A DNA stretch of 64,000 nt from positions 186,001 through 250,000 of the forward strand of contig NZ_JAARLZ010000008.1 of the NCBI RefSeq assembly GCF_011759365.1, written 5' to 3'. The translations under genes and the position numbers were made by a program. The notes beneath the pieces are model-generated. The model saw only the letters and a list, made by a program, of their open reading frames with translations, was not told the DNA's origin and searched no databases. Numbering within the stretch: position 1 is the first letter of the stretch; the number at the start of each line of letters is the position of its first letter. Positions 35,040 to 43,856 of the stretch are shown here, in pieces. This DNA is from Luteibacter anthropi (GTDB lineage Bacteria; Pseudomonadota; Gammaproteobacteria; Xanthomonadales; Rhodanobacteraceae).

Positions 35040-35615
35040 TCAGAATTTCACCGGGTCCATGATGGCGTCGAGATTGAGGCCATCGCAAAGCTCGAGGAAG
35101 TCGTCGCGCAGCGCGGCGATGTGGGTCTCCGACGGGATACCGATGGTGATCTGCGCCTGGAACATCTCGGCGCCGGTCTGCATGGCCTGGTAGCGCATCG
35201 ACGACAGCTGCTCCACGCTGATGTCCCGGCGCGAGAAAAACTCGATGATCTTGACCAGGATGCCCGGCCGGTCGGCGGCGATCACCTCGACCAGGTAGGG
35301 CAGCAGGTGGGTCGTAGGCTCGCGCGGCGCCGTGCGGTAATGGACGATCTGCAGGTCTTCGTCGCGGGCGAGCTTGCCCAGCGCCGTTTCCAGCTTGGCC
35401 ACGGCATCCCAGGCGCCGGAGGCGAGCAGCATCACGGAGGTATCGTTGCCGATGGTGGAGACCCTGGCATCGGCCAGGTTGCAGCCGGAGTCGGCGATGC
35501 GCTTGGCCAGCGCCAGGATGGGCGCGCGGTGTGCCGGCGACAGCGTCGAGATGAGGAGCTGGTTATCGGTGGCGGCGCTGCGTGCTGCGGAACGATTCAA
35601 GGCTTTACTACCCAT
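35040..35615 (-). CDS. gcvR: Glycine cleavage regulator GcvR-like double ACT protein
   Basis: 191 residues forming two ACT domains: ~20-95 (LLISTLSPAHRAPILALAKRI) and ~108-180 (YLVEVIAADRPGILVKIIEFF). In E. coli GcvR binds glycine and antagonises the activator GcvA. The sequence fits the family, but no gcv genes are in the window. It is divergent from dapA, the two starts being 163 nt apart, and a probable dapA promoter lies between. Confidence 0.85.
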   Translation of the reverse strand: MGSKALNRSAARSAATDNQLLISTLSPAHRAPILALAKRIADSGCNLADARVSTIGNDTSVMLLASGAWDAVAKLETALGKLARDEDLQIVHYRTAPREPTTHLLPYLVEVIAADRPGILVKIIEFFSRRDISVEQLSSMRYQAMQTGAEMFQAQITIGIPSETHIAALRDDFLELCDGLNLDAIMDPVKF

Positions 35616-35718
35616 GGCGCGACCTGCGGGGCGCAGGGCGTCGCTACGGGCCCGAGCTTAACGGGGGGCATCCTGCACTAGCAAGCCGGGCCCCTGAAAA
35701 GGGTGCGAATTGGCCGAA

Positions 35719-35748
35719 TGGACGTGTCGGGGCCTGCCCGGTAACATG
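35719..35748 (+). promoter_or_regulatory. Candidate promoter of dapA
   Basis: TGGACG (35719-35724) and TAACAT (35743-35748) are separated by 18 nt. Transcription near 35755 would leave a ~25-nt leader before the TTG at 35779 and would exclude the in-frame ATG at 35746, which overlaps the -10 box. Confidence 0.4.
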
Positions 35749-35778
35749 CGAAGCGCTGGTTACTCAACGGGTTTTACC

Positions 35779-36672
35779 TTGGATATCTCCGGAAGCATCA
35801 CCGCGCTGGCGACGCCGTTCGCCGCGGACGGTTCCCTCGATCTCGACGCGTTCGGCCGCCTGCTCGACCAGCAGCTGGCCGGCGGCACACAGGCCGTGGT
35901 CGTCGCAGGCTCGACGGGCGAGTCGCACTTTCTCGAGCACGACGAATACAAGCGCCTGCTCGCGTTTGCGGTGAAGCACGTCAATAAACGCATTCCCGTC
36001 ATCGCAGGCACCGGCGAAGCCGGCACCGCGAAGACGATCGCCACCACCCGCCTGGCGAAGGAACTGGGCGCCGATGCGGCGCTGGTCGTGGCACCGTTCT
36101 ACGTGCGTCCCACCCAGGAAGGCATCCGCCGGCATTTCCTGGCCGTGGCCGACGACGGCGGCCTTCCGGTCATCCTCTATAACGTGCCGCCGCGCACCGG
36201 TTGCGACATCGCCCCGGAGACGGTGGCCGTGCTCCGCGAGCATCCGGCCATCATCGGCATCAAGGAAGCCCGCGGCGATGCCGAGCGGATCAAGGCCCTT
36301 GCGGAACTTGTGCGCCCGGATTTCGTCTACCTGAGCGGCGACGACGGTTCGGCCCACCAGGCCATGCTGGCCGGCGCTGCGGGCACCATCTCGGTGGTGG
36401 CCAATCTCGTGCCGGGGACGTTCCGTGAATTCTGCGATGCCGCTCGTTCGGGCGACGCAGGGCGCACGGCCGCTGCCACGGCGCGGCTGGCGCCGCTGAT
36501 CGACGCTCTGAACTGCGCCCCGAACCCGATTCCCGTAAAGGCCGGCCTGGCCGCGCTGGGACTGGGTTCGGCGGCACCCCGGTTGCCCCTGGTCGAGCTG
36601 GAACCCGGCCCGGCGCTGAACCGGGTGCGCGAAACGCTCGCGGCTCTGGCACCATTGGCCTCCGCCGCCTGA
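35779..36672 (+). CDS. dapA: 4-hydroxy-tetrahydrodipicolinate synthase
   Basis: 297 residues from TTG 35779; ATG 35746 is an alternative that would add 11 residues. A TIM-barrel enzyme condensing pyruvate with aspartate semialdehyde in lysine and diaminopimelate synthesis. The Schiff-base Lys162 in IGIKEARGD and Tyr134 in LYNVPPRTG match E. coli Lys161/Tyr133, and GSTGESH forms the substrate loop. It is followed 38 nt later by a BamC-like lipoprotein gene, the same order as dapA-bamC in enterobacteria. Confidence 0.94.
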   Translation: MDISGSITALATPFAADGSLDLDAFGRLLDQQLAGGTQAVVVAGSTGESHFLEHDEYKRLLAFAVKHVNKRIPVIAGTGEAGTAKTIATTRLAKELGADAALVVAPFYVRPTQEGIRRHFLAVADDGGLPVILYNVPPRTGCDIAPETVAVLREHPAIIGIKEARGDAERIKALAELVRPDFVYLSGDDGSAHQAMLAGAAGTISVVANLVPGTFREFCDAARSGDAGRTAAATARLAPLIDALNCAPNPIPVKAGLAALGLGSAAPRLPLVELEPGPALNRVRETLAALAPLASAA

Positions 36673-36710
36673 AGCCATTCCATTCAACGGATCCAACGGA
36701 ACTCTCGTTC

Positions 36711-37289
36711 ATGAAGAAAACCTCGTACGCGCTGGTCGTCCCGGCACTGCTCCTGTCCGTCCTGGTCGTCTCCGGCTGCGGCGCGTTCCGCTCCAAGAAA
36801 GACTGGGACAAGGCCCAGCAGGAGGCTCCGCTGGAAATCCCGCCGGGTCTTGATACCCCGTCGACAAGCGCCGCGCTGGTGATTCCGGACGTTGGTTCGG
36901 GCGCTGGCGCCCAGACCGTCGCGCCGGTATCGGATGGCTTCGTGCTGGCCGACGACGTCGACGCCGCCTACCGCCGTATCGGCGAGGCGCTGGGCGCGGG
37001 CGACCTGGGCAGCGTCACGGCCCACGATGATGAGGCCCACACCTACCAGGTGGCGGTGAACGGCGGCATGCCGACCGAGAAGCCGGGCCTGTTCCGCCGC
37101 ATGTTCGGTGGCGGCAAGAATCGCGATGCCGACAGCGGCTCGTCCTCGAAGTCGGGCGGTGGCAAGACCCGCAACGTGGTGGTGGCCGTCAATGCCAGCG
37201 GCAGCGGCAGCGAAGTGCGCGCACAGGGCGATGCCGATGGCGTCCGCCGCGTGGTCGATGCACTGAAGTCGCGACTGGGTGCCAAGTAA
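36711..37289 (+). CDS. Short BamC-like outer-membrane lipoprotein
   Basis: 192 residues. A signal peptide ends in the lipobox VSGC (Cys22). The N-terminal part resembles the unstructured BamC segment that contacts BamD (Lys/Asp-rich, then PLEIPPGLDTP). One helix-grip-like domain follows (ADDVDAAYRRIGEAL to VDALKSRLGAK), interrupted by a Gly/Ser-rich insert. E. coli BamC has 344 residues and two such domains, so this is about half. The dapA neighbourhood supports the identification. It would take part in beta-barrel assembly at the outer membrane. Confidence 0.75.
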   Translation: MKKTSYALVVPALLLSVLVVSGCGAFRSKKDWDKAQQEAPLEIPPGLDTPSTSAALVIPDVGSGAGAQTVAPVSDGFVLADDVDAAYRRIGEALGAGDLGSVTAHDDEAHTYQVAVNGGMPTEKPGLFRRMFGGGKNRDADSGSSSKSGGGKTRNVVVAVNASGSGSEVRAQGDADGVRRVVDALKSRLGAK

Positions 37290-37322
37290 GCCGGTTGTCC
37301 AGGCGCTTCGAATGAATCACGA

Positions 37323-37353
37323 GAACGCCGCCCATGGGGCGGCGTTCTTTTTT
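37323..37353 (+). terminator. Rho-independent terminator after the BamC-like gene
   Basis: GAACGCCGCCC and GGGCGGCGTTC form an 11-bp stem over a 3-nt loop, followed by a T-run, 33 nt after the stop codon. Confidence 0.95.
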
Positions 37354-37507
37354 ACGATTTTCAAGGACGCGCCTCCCGACGTTGCCGGAAAGACCCTGAA
37401 AGCACCTACAACCGATGGCTGGTTGCGATGGCTCGGGGAATGTCGGGAAATGGAATGACCTGGTGGTTGGCAGGGATGACGTAGCAACGGCCGCACGGAG
37501 GCGGAGA

Positions 37508-38497
37508 ATGAACTATTCAGTGCTGGCAAGGCATCTGGTGCGCTGGGTGATGGTTGCCCTGGTGCTCTGCATGGCAGGGTGCGTGACTACGCGACCCCCT
37601 GCCACGCCGGGCAGTGAGTCGGGCAGCCTTTCCGCCATTTCGCCCCATGCGACGGTCAGGGAGGATGGCCCGACCGTAGAGCGCCACCTGCGCTCTCGCT
37701 TCGCCGAAACCTTTGACGGCTGCAAGGCGTCGTCCGGTGTCCTGTGGCCTACCTTCCTGTGCAGCGGCATCCTCATGCGCGGCACCGGCGACTACGGAGC
37801 CTTCTACCCCTGGAACCCCAAGCCAGGTAGCGATGTCTCGTTTGTATGGCTCAGGCAGGACTCGAACTTTCTCGGTTCGTGGGTGACGAACGGTTTTATC
37901 TTCCTGCCCAAGTTCTATGCCGACAAATTCGGTGATTATTCCATTCATGTGAACTGCGCATTTGCCGACGATTCGTACACATGGATCCGGGGTAATCGCG
38001 GGTGCGGTGCAACGAGTAGCTATCCCGGCGAGAGTGGCCCCTGTCATACGGTCGGCGTCACGACGGCCGAGCAATACCGGGCCAAGTACCAGCCATCGAA
38101 CTGGTTCAACGAAAGAATCTGTGGCTTCGACATGCGGCAGGCCAGCGGCCTGAATACCCGCGAAGCGTTTTACCAGATGCGCCGGGTCATGAGCATGATG
38201 GGGGGCGCCAGTTTCAATCGCTGGAATGAACTGGTCGTCGCAGAGTGGCCACAGAATCAGGCAAAACTTCCGCTTGAGGCTTTCTACTACATCAGCAATC
38301 CCACCAAATGCGGTGGTGGAGGGACCAGTCCCTGTCCCCCGTGGACGACGGGCCGGGCATTGGCACAGAGGGACCAGAGAAACCTGGTTGCCGTCACCGG
38401 GCGGTGGATTCCCATCATCCGCATCACCCTTGCTACATCTGTCGGTGAGCGGGCGGTTTTCATCTATGACCCTGCGGATCAGGGGCTTGCGCCTTGA
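37508..38497 (+). CDS. Lone single-domain lipoprotein of the tandem-array family (possibly halovibrin-like), protein A
   Basis: 329 residues from ATG 37508, with GGAGG six nt upstream. A signal peptide ends at a lipobox-like MAGC (Cys25). The one domain shows the family motifs in order: LRSRF, FLCSGILMRGTG (~84), VSFVWLRQDSNF (~111), NGFIFLP, VNCAF, a C-G-C loop, CGFDM, FNRWNELVVAEW (~235), PLEAFYY, RWIPIIRI and a DPADQG end. It is probably an exported outer-membrane lipoprotein. From memory these motifs resemble secreted halovibrin (HvnA) proteins; enzymatic function is unproven. It is 9 kb from the five-gene cluster and is the copy whose motifs look closest to single-domain secreted forms. 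A remnant of another copy follows at once. Confidence 0.75.
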   Translation: MNYSVLARHLVRWVMVALVLCMAGCVTTRPPATPGSESGSLSAISPHATVREDGPTVERHLRSRFAETFDGCKASSGVLWPTFLCSGILMRGTGDYGAFYPWNPKPGSDVSFVWLRQDSNFLGSWVTNGFIFLPKFYADKFGDYSIHVNCAFADDSYTWIRGNRGCGATSSYPGESGPCHTVGVTTAEQYRAKYQPSNWFNERICGFDMRQASGLNTREAFYQMRRVMSMMGGASFNRWNELVVAEWPQNQAKLPLEAFYYISNPTKCGGGGTSPCPPWTTGRALAQRDQRNLVAVTGRWIPIIRITLATSVGERAVFIYDPADQGLAP

Positions 38498-38592
38498 TTC
38501 AATACATAGTGATCCGGATGACCATGCCGGCGTCGGTGACTGCCTCGGCGAACTTCGAATATCGAGTCGAGGATCAGGGTGTGCTGAACTGA
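38498..38592 (+). pseudogene. Remnant C-terminus of a further array-family domain
   Basis: Directly after protein A's stop, the frame from 38509 reads VIRMTMPASVTASANFEYRV and ends EDQGVLN before TGA at 38590-38592. This aligns with the domain end in protein E (VIRWTPSANVIGGAKFEYRV, then ADQKVLP). Only about 27 residues remain, without a start. It is therefore the decayed tail of a second domain or gene, probably left by a deletion between tandem copies. Confidence 0.7.
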
Positions 38593-38671
38593 CGTTTACG
38601 AGCGCCTTAACCAGTCGACTGCACGTATTGATCCTTGAGGCGATGTGCGAAGCCGTACCGGAGATGAAACG

Positions 38672-38697
38672 AAAAACGACCCGTAAGGGTCGTTTTT
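38672..38697. terminator. Bidirectional terminator between protein A and fdxA
   Basis: AAAAACGACCC, loop GTAA, GGGTCGTTTTT: a 7-bp G+C stem flanked by A and T runs, usable from both converging sides. Confidence 0.93.
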
Positions 38698-38703
38698 CCT
38701 GGA

Positions 38704-39027
38704 TCAACGCTCGAGATACTTGAGCTTGTCGGGTACGCCTTCCCAGTCCTTGGCATCGGCAAGGCTGTCCTTGCGCACCGTGAGAACCGGCCATTCCTTT
38801 GCCAGATCGGCGTTCAGCGCTACGAACTGCTCCTGGCCGCCAGGGACGTCATCCTCGGGATAGATGGCATTGATCGGGCATTCCGGCTCGCAGAGGGTGC
38901 AGTCGATGCACTCGTCCGGGTTGATGACCAGGAAGTTCGGGCCTTCGTGGAAGGCATCGACAGGGCAGACCTCGACGCAATCCGTATGCTTGCACTTGAT
39001 GCAGTTGTCGGTGACGACAAAGGTCAT
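38704..39027 (-). CDS. fdxA: Seven-iron ferredoxin FdxA
   Basis: 107 residues, the standard FdxA length. The N-terminus carries the cysteine pattern of one 3Fe-4S and one 4Fe-4S cluster: [19 protein letters not shown] followed by [16 protein letters not shown]. The C-terminal extension ([22 protein letters not shown]) is typical of the Azotobacter FdI-like class. It carries electrons in the cytoplasm. It is transcribed away from pcnB and lies just downstream of tRNA-Glu on the same strand. Confidence 0.95.
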   Translation of the reverse strand: MTFVVTDNCIKCKHTDCVEVCPVDAFHEGPNFLVINPDECIDCTLCEPECPINAIYPEDDVPGGQEQFVALNADLAKEWPVLTVRKDSLADAKDWEGVPDKLKYLER

Positions 39028-39053
39028 TACGGAGGTTCGATGCCAGAGGAAAA

Positions 39054-39129
39054 TGGCGCTCCCTACGAGGTTCGAACTCGTGTTCCAGCCTTGAGAGGGC
39101 CGTGTCCTGGACCACTAGACGAAGGGAGC
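39054..39129 (-). tRNA. tRNA-Glu (anticodon CUC)
   Basis: 76 nt including an encoded CCA. On the minus strand the acceptor stem GCTCCCT pairs with AGGGAGC. The D arm contains AGTGGTCCAGGA, the anticodon loop is CTCTCAA (anticodon CUC, positions 34-36), and the T arm carries GTTCGAAC. The overall sequence resembles E. coli tRNA-Glu(UUC). No integrase or duplicated 3' end was seen nearby, so it is not an evident phage attachment site. Confidence 0.96.
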
Positions 39130-39309
39130 GGGTCGTACTCAGCGTACGAAGCGCGCTAGTATACCCAACTTCCGGCGTTCGGCAACGGTTTTTTTCCGGG
39201 TCGTCGGCAGGCGGTGAATTCGTTACATTTAACCCATTCCAACCCGACACCGGCCGCCGGTCGGGACCACTTGACCGGACGCCTACGCGACCGCCAGGAC
39301 CACAACCGC

Positions 39310-40674
39310 TTGAATCCCGTATCCAGGAGCGACGTTCCGCCGGTACCGCGTATCGTCCCGCGAGAACAGCACTCCATCTCCCGCAAGAACATCAGCAAGG
39401 CCGCATTGCGCGTCCTGTACCGGCTCAATGAAGCCGGCTACGACGCGTACCTGGTCGGTGGCGCGGTGCGCGACCTTCTGCTCGGTGGTCATCCCAAGGA
39501 CTTCGACGTGGCAACCAATGCCACGCCGGAACAGGTCAAGGGCTTATTCCGCAACTGCCGCCTGATCGGCCGCCGGTTCCGACTCGCGCATGTCGTATTC
39601 GGACCCGAAATCATCGAGGTGGCCACCTTCCGGGGCACCGGTGAAGACGGCGACAGTGGCGGCGACCGCCACATCGTCGACGGCCGTATCGTCCGCGACA
39701 ACATCTGGGGCTCCATCGAGGAAGACGCGATCCGCCGCGACTTCCGCGTCAACGCCCTCTATTACGACATCTCCGATTTCAGCGTGCGCGATTACGTCGG
39801 TGGCATGCAGGATCTCGAAGACCGCTCCATGCGGCTCATCGGCGATCCGGAGCTGCGCTATCGCGAAGACCCCGTGCGCATGCTGCGCGCGGCGCGGCTG
39901 GCGGCGAAGCTCGACTTCACCATCGATCCCGCGGCCTCGGCACCATTTGCCACCCTGGGGCATTTGCTGACGGAAGCCTCGCCGGCCCGTCTGTTCGACG
40001 AATCGCTGAAGCTGTTCCTGGCCGGTCATGGCCTGAAGAGCTTCAAGATGCTCGAATCGTGCGGGCTGCTGAAGTTCATGTTCCCTGCCACGGCGCGGGC
40101 GCTTGAGCGTGGTGACCACGCCCTGCGTGCGCTGGTGGAGCAGGGCCTGGCAAACACGGATGCCCGCATCGCCGACGGCAAGTCGGTCACGCCGGCCTTC
40201 CTCTACGCCGTGCTGCTGTGGGGCGAGGTGCGCGACCAGGCTCGCGGCTGGATCATGCAGGGCATCGACGATAGCGATGCCTGGCAGCGGGCCGCGGCCC
40301 ATGTGGTGGGCGAACAGTGCCAGCGCGTCGCCATCCCCCGTCGCTTCACGCTGACAATGGAAGAAATCTGGGCCTTGCAGCCCCGTTTCGAGCATATCCA
40401 TCGCAAGCGCGTGTTCCGCCTGCTGTCGCACCCCCGTTTCCGTGCGGCGTTCGACTTCCTGCTGCTACGTGCCCATGAATCCGCGCGCATGCGTGAGCTG
40501 GGCGAGTGGTGGCATCACGCACAGCAGCTGCCGCCGGAAATGCTGGCCGCCGCCCTGGGCGGCGGTGGCGTGCCGGTGAGCGAGAGCACGGTGTCCGCCA
40601 GCGGGCCGGCGCGCAAGCGTCGCCGCCGACGCAAACCGTCAGGCAAGGGCAAGGGCGACGCAGGCGGTTCGTGA
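39310..40674 (+). CDS. pcnB: Poly(A) polymerase I
   Basis: 454 residues from TTG 39310 (AGGA ~10 nt upstream); a GTG at 39214 in the same frame would add 32 residues of poor similarity. The nucleotidyltransferase domain has VGGAVRDLLLGGHPKDFDVATNA with the two metal-binding Asp, then RRDFRVNALYYD and the RNA-binding REDPVRMLRAARLAAKL motif. A basic tail (RKRRRRRKPSGKGKG) is typical of PcnB rather than tRNA nucleotidyltransferase. It adds poly(A) to RNA 3' ends to promote decay. The stop overlaps the folK start. Confidence 0.93.
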   Translation: MNPVSRSDVPPVPRIVPREQHSISRKNISKAALRVLYRLNEAGYDAYLVGGAVRDLLLGGHPKDFDVATNATPEQVKGLFRNCRLIGRRFRLAHVVFGPEIIEVATFRGTGEDGDSGGDRHIVDGRIVRDNIWGSIEEDAIRRDFRVNALYYDISDFSVRDYVGGMQDLEDRSMRLIGDPELRYREDPVRMLRAARLAAKLDFTIDPAASAPFATLGHLLTEASPARLFDESLKLFLAGHGLKSFKMLESCGLLKFMFPATARALERGDHALRALVEQGLANTDARIADGKSVTPAFLYAVLLWGEVRDQARGWIMQGIDDSDAWQRAAAHVVGEQCQRVAIPRRFTLTMEEIWALQPRFEHIHRKRVFRLLSHPRFRAAFDFLLLRAHESARMRELGEWWHHAQQLPPEMLAAALGGGGVPVSESTVSASGPARKRRRRRKPSGKGKGDAGGS

Positions 40675-41156
40675 GCGTCATTGCGCTGATTGGCCTGGGC
40701 GGCAACCTGGGCGACGTGCGTACGCGTCTGGACGCGGCCATGGAGGCGCTTGCCGCCATGGCCGGCATCACCCTTGTCGCTCGCTCCCGCTTCTATCGCA
40801 CGCCTCCCTGGGGCAACGTGGATCAGCCCGACTTCGTCAATGCGGCCATGGCCGTAGAGACGTCGCTGGAGGCTCACCAACTGCTCGATGCCATGCTTGC
40901 CACCGAGCGCGCCTTCGGGCGCACGCGAGATGGCGAGCGTTGGGGGCCGCGCACCCTCGACCTCGACCTGCTTGCCTATGGCGACGCGATCCTCGACGAC
41001 GAGCGCCTGAGCGTGCCTCATCCGCGCATTCGCGAGCGGGCCTTCGTGCTCCTGCCGCTGGGAGACATCGCCTTGGATGCTGTCCTGCCCGGTATGGGGC
41101 GGGTGGGCGACATGCTCGATGCCATCGATTCCACCGGATGTGAGCTGCTGCCGTAA
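40671..41156 (+). CDS. folK: 2-amino-4-hydroxy-6-hydroxymethyldihydropteridine diphosphokinase
   Basis: 161 residues from GTG 40671, overlapping the pcnB stop (GTGA). HPPK signature segments are intact: LIGLGGNLGD at the start, FYRTPPWG for the pterin site, and GERWGPRTLDLDLLAYGD with the metal-binding Asp pair. It transfers pyrophosphate from ATP to the pterin in folate synthesis. It is translationally coupled to pcnB, and the pantothenate genes follow 77 nt later. Confidence 0.95.
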   Translation: MSVIALIGLGGNLGDVRTRLDAAMEALAAMAGITLVARSRFYRTPPWGNVDQPDFVNAAMAVETSLEAHQLLDAMLATERAFGRTRDGERWGPRTLDLDLLAYGDAILDDERLSVPHPRIRERAFVLLPLGDIALDAVLPGMGRVGDMLDAIDSTGCELLP

Positions 41157-41233
41157 TCCGTGTCGGCCCGTGAGTTGAGCCCCGGCGATTACGGGAGGAC
41201 AATTCCCCTTTACCCCAACGAGGCGACAAGAGC

Positions 41234-42061
41234 GTGTACGTTGAAAAAACGAGTGCGCCGGCGCGTAAGCCGGTGACCGTGCCGGGCCTGAAGGCGATGA
41301 AAGCCGAGGGCCGGAAGATCGTGATGCTCACCGCCTACGACGCGAGTTTTGCCGCCCACATTGAAATGGCCGGGGTCGATGTCGCCCTGGTCGGCGATTC
41401 GCTGGGCATGGTGGTGCAGGGCAGGTCGAGCACGTTGCCGGTCACGGTCGACGAGATGGTCTATCACACCGCCGCCGTGGCGCGCGGGCTGTCGTCCACG
41501 CTGCTGGTGGCCGACCTGCCGTTCATGAGCGACCGCGATGTGCCCACGGCGATGGCCTCCGCCACGCGACTGGTCGCCGAAGGCGGCGCGGCCATGGTGA
41601 AGATCGAGGGCGCGGGGCGCATCTGCGAGGTGATCGCCGCGCTGGTCGAGCGCGATATCCCGGTATGCAGTCACCTGGGCCTCACTCCGCAGTCAGTGAA
41701 CCGTTTCGGCGGCTACAAGGTGCAGGGCAAGGGCGAGGAGGCCGCGGCGAAGCTGCTGGCTGACGCAAAGGCCGTGGCCGAGGCGGGTGCGGGCATGATC
41801 GTGCTCGAATGCGTGCCATCCGCCGTGGCCGCTAAAATCACGGCCGAGGTGGACGTGCCGGTGATCGGCATCGGTGCCGGAATCGACTGCGACGGGCAGG
41901 TGCTGGTGGTGTACGACATGCTGGGCCTCACGCCCGGCAAGCGTCCGAAGTTTTCCAAGGATTTCCTGCTGGGGCGCGACTCCATCCAGGGCGCCATCGC
42001 CGCCTATGCCGGGGACGTACGTGAATCCCGTTTCCCCGGTCCCGAACACAGCTTCAGCTAG
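41234..42061 (+). CDS. panB: 3-methyl-2-oxobutanoate hydroxymethyltransferase
   Basis: 275 residues from GTG 41234. The PanB barrel motifs are visible: [23 protein letters not shown] with the Mg-binding Asp, the LPFMS loop, [19 protein letters not shown] and IGIGAG. It makes ketopantoate from 2-oxoisovalerate and methylene-tetrahydrofolate, the first step to pantothenate. It is followed by panC after 15 nt and panD after a further gap. Confidence 0.96.
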   Translation: MYVEKTSAPARKPVTVPGLKAMKAEGRKIVMLTAYDASFAAHIEMAGVDVALVGDSLGMVVQGRSSTLPVTVDEMVYHTAAVARGLSSTLLVADLPFMSDRDVPTAMASATRLVAEGGAAMVKIEGAGRICEVIAALVERDIPVCSHLGLTPQSVNRFGGYKVQGKGEEAAAKLLADAKAVAEAGAGMIVLECVPSAVAAKITAEVDVPVIGIGAGIDCDGQVLVVYDMLGLTPGKRPKFSKDFLLGRDSIQGAIAAYAGDVRESRFPGPEHSFS

Positions 42062-42076
42062 AGAGCCCAACCGACG

Positions 42077-42922
42077 ATGCAGACCGTTACCGACGCCGCC
42101 GCCCTTCGCGCCACGATCCGTGGCTGGCGTTCCTCCGGGCAGGCCGTGGGCTTCGTGCCCACCATGGGCAATCTCCATGCGGGCCATCACTCCCTGCTGA
42201 AACTGGCCCGCGCCCGTGCCGACCGCGTGGTGGCCAGCGTCTTCGTCAATCCGACGCAGTTCGGCCCGGGCGAGGATTTCGAGCGCTACCCGCGCACGCT
42301 CACCCAGGATCAGGTGGGCCTGGCCGAGGCCGGTTGCGACATCCTGTTCGCGCCGGAAGTAGCCACCATGTACCCCTTCGGTGCTGCCGCCAGCGCCAGC
42401 ATCCATATCCCGGTGATCACCGATACTTTGGAAGGCGCCCATCGCCCGGGCCACTTCGACGGCGTGGCCACGGTGGTCACCAAGCTGTTCAACCTGGTGC
42501 AGCCGGATTTCGCCGTGTTCGGCCAGAAGGACTTCCAGCAGCTGAAGGTCATCGAGCGGATGGTCCGCGACCTCAGCCTGCCGGTGAAGGTCATGTCCGG
42601 CGCGACCTTGCGCGAAGACGATGGCCTGGCCATGAGCTCGCGCAACCAGTACCTGTCGGCTGCCGAACGGCAGCGGGCGCCCCAGATCCACGCCACGCTG
42701 ACCCAGATGCGCGACCTGTTCCACCAGGGCCACGCCTGGCAGGCCCTGGAGCAGGCCGCGAAAGCCCGCCTGGAGCGGGCCGGCTTCGTCCCGGACTACG
42801 TGGCCATCCGTCGCGCCGAGGACCTGGCCGAGCCGGGCGCGGAAGAGCGGGAGGGTCTGGTGGCCTTGATCGCGGCCCGGCTGGGCGCCACCCGCCTCAT
42901 CGACAACCTGCCGTTCGACTGA
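42077..42922 (+). CDS. panC: Pantothenate synthetase
   Basis: 281 residues. The HIGH-like motif appears as TMGNLHAGHHSLL, with SVFVNPTQFGPGEDF, FGQKDFQQL and MSSRNQYL (the KMSKS equivalent) following, as in all PanC. It ligates pantoate and beta-alanine using ATP. Together with panB and panD the full short route to pantothenate is encoded here; panE/ilvC-type ketopantoate reductase is not in the window. Confidence 0.96.
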   Translation: MQTVTDAAALRATIRGWRSSGQAVGFVPTMGNLHAGHHSLLKLARARADRVVASVFVNPTQFGPGEDFERYPRTLTQDQVGLAEAGCDILFAPEVATMYPFGAAASASIHIPVITDTLEGAHRPGHFDGVATVVTKLFNLVQPDFAVFGQKDFQQLKVIERMVRDLSLPVKVMSGATLREDDGLAMSSRNQYLSAAERQRAPQIHATLTQMRDLFHQGHAWQALEQAAKARLERAGFVPDYVAIRRAEDLAEPGAEEREGLVALIAARLGATRLIDNLPFD

Positions 42923-43060
42923 AAACCTTCACGAACCGGTACTTGCGTTTCGAACGAGAACACCCCATAAAGCGCCCGACAGAGGAGCCCATTCGCGACG
43001 GCACGGGCAACCTCCGCTAGAATGGGCGTTTTTGCAATCGCCACTTCCCCAGAGACCGCC

Positions 43061-43441
43061 ATGCAGCTCAACATGCTCAAGTGCAAGATCCACCGTGCCA
43101 CGGTGACTCACGCCGAGCTGAACTACGAAGGTTCGATCGCCATCGACGGCAACCTGCTCGACGCCGCGGGCATCCGCGAGTACGAGCAGATCCACGCCTG
43201 GAACATCAGCAACGGCGAGCGCTTCGTCACCTACGCACTGCGCGCGGAAGAGGGCTCCGGCATCATCTCCGTCAACGGCAGCGCGGCCCGTCGCGTCTCC
43301 GTGGGCGACCTGGTGATCATCGCCGCCTTTGCCGGCCTGTCCGAGGCCGAACTGGCCAAGTACCAGCCCGACCTGGTCTACGTGGACGCCGACAACCGCA
43401 TCACGCACACGAATCACTCGATTCCGAAGCAGGCGGCGTAA
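43061..43441 (+). CDS. panD: Aspartate 1-decarboxylase
   Basis: 126 residues from ATG 43061. The proenzyme self-cleaves at Gly24-Ser25 in NYEGSIAID, making the pyruvoyl group at Ser25. It decarboxylates aspartate to beta-alanine for PanC. A TAGAAT at 43017-43022 is a possible -10, so panD may have its own promoter in the 138-nt gap after panC. A GTCCCGC/GCGGGAC hairpin at 43452-43470 follows the stop and may act as terminator before the repeat array. Confidence 0.95.
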   Translation: MQLNMLKCKIHRATVTHAELNYEGSIAIDGNLLDAAGIREYEQIHAWNISNGERFVTYALRAEEGSGIISVNGSAARRVSVGDLVIIAAFAGLSEAELAKYQPDLVYVDADNRITHTNHSIPKQAA

Positions 43442-43473
43442 CGTATCGGGTGTCCCGCGCTCTGCGGGACACC

Positions 43474-43747
43474 GTCGTTCCTGCGAAAGCAGGAACCCAG
43501 CGCCCCGGTTTGCCAGTAAACACGGCCACGCCACATCGGCTTGTGAGCAGGTGGCCCTATCGCGAAAACCTGCCTCGCCGCACTGGGTTCCTGCTTTCGC
43601 AGGAACGACGAGCCGAGGGGTGAGGCCATGGTGCAGGGCACGCGCGCACTGTGGGTTCCTGCTTTCGCAGGAACGACGAGCCCAGGGGTGAGGCCATCGT
43701 GCAGGGCACGCGCGCACTGGGGGCTCCTGCTTCGCAGGAACAACGAG
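43474..43747. repeat. Dispersed GGTTCCTGC palindrome cluster between panD and pgi
   Basis: One inverted copy (43474-43503) and three direct copies (43581-43613, 43648-43680, 43716-43747), the last two with the same ~35-nt leader (GGGTGAGGCCAT and GTGCAGGGCACGCGCGCACT). The 43520-43580 segment is the reverse complement of the flank in the 32-kb array (CACATCGGCTTGTG, GTGGCCCTATCGCGAAAACC). The 415-nt gap contains no gene; after 43747 only the pgi leader remains. Confidence 0.88.
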
Positions 43748-43856
43748 GCAGGTGCTCCGGATCAATCGTGAGCTTTTCCGCACGATCCACACAATCCACT
43801 TACGCTGCACTGCGGTAAGATCGACGCTTCCCTCCGTCGCAGCCAAAGTGGAAGCC

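Noticed and set aside
39054-39129. tRNA-Glu as an integration site for the lone lipoprotein locus
   Set aside because: No duplicated tRNA 3' end was found around 37-39 kb and no integrase is present.
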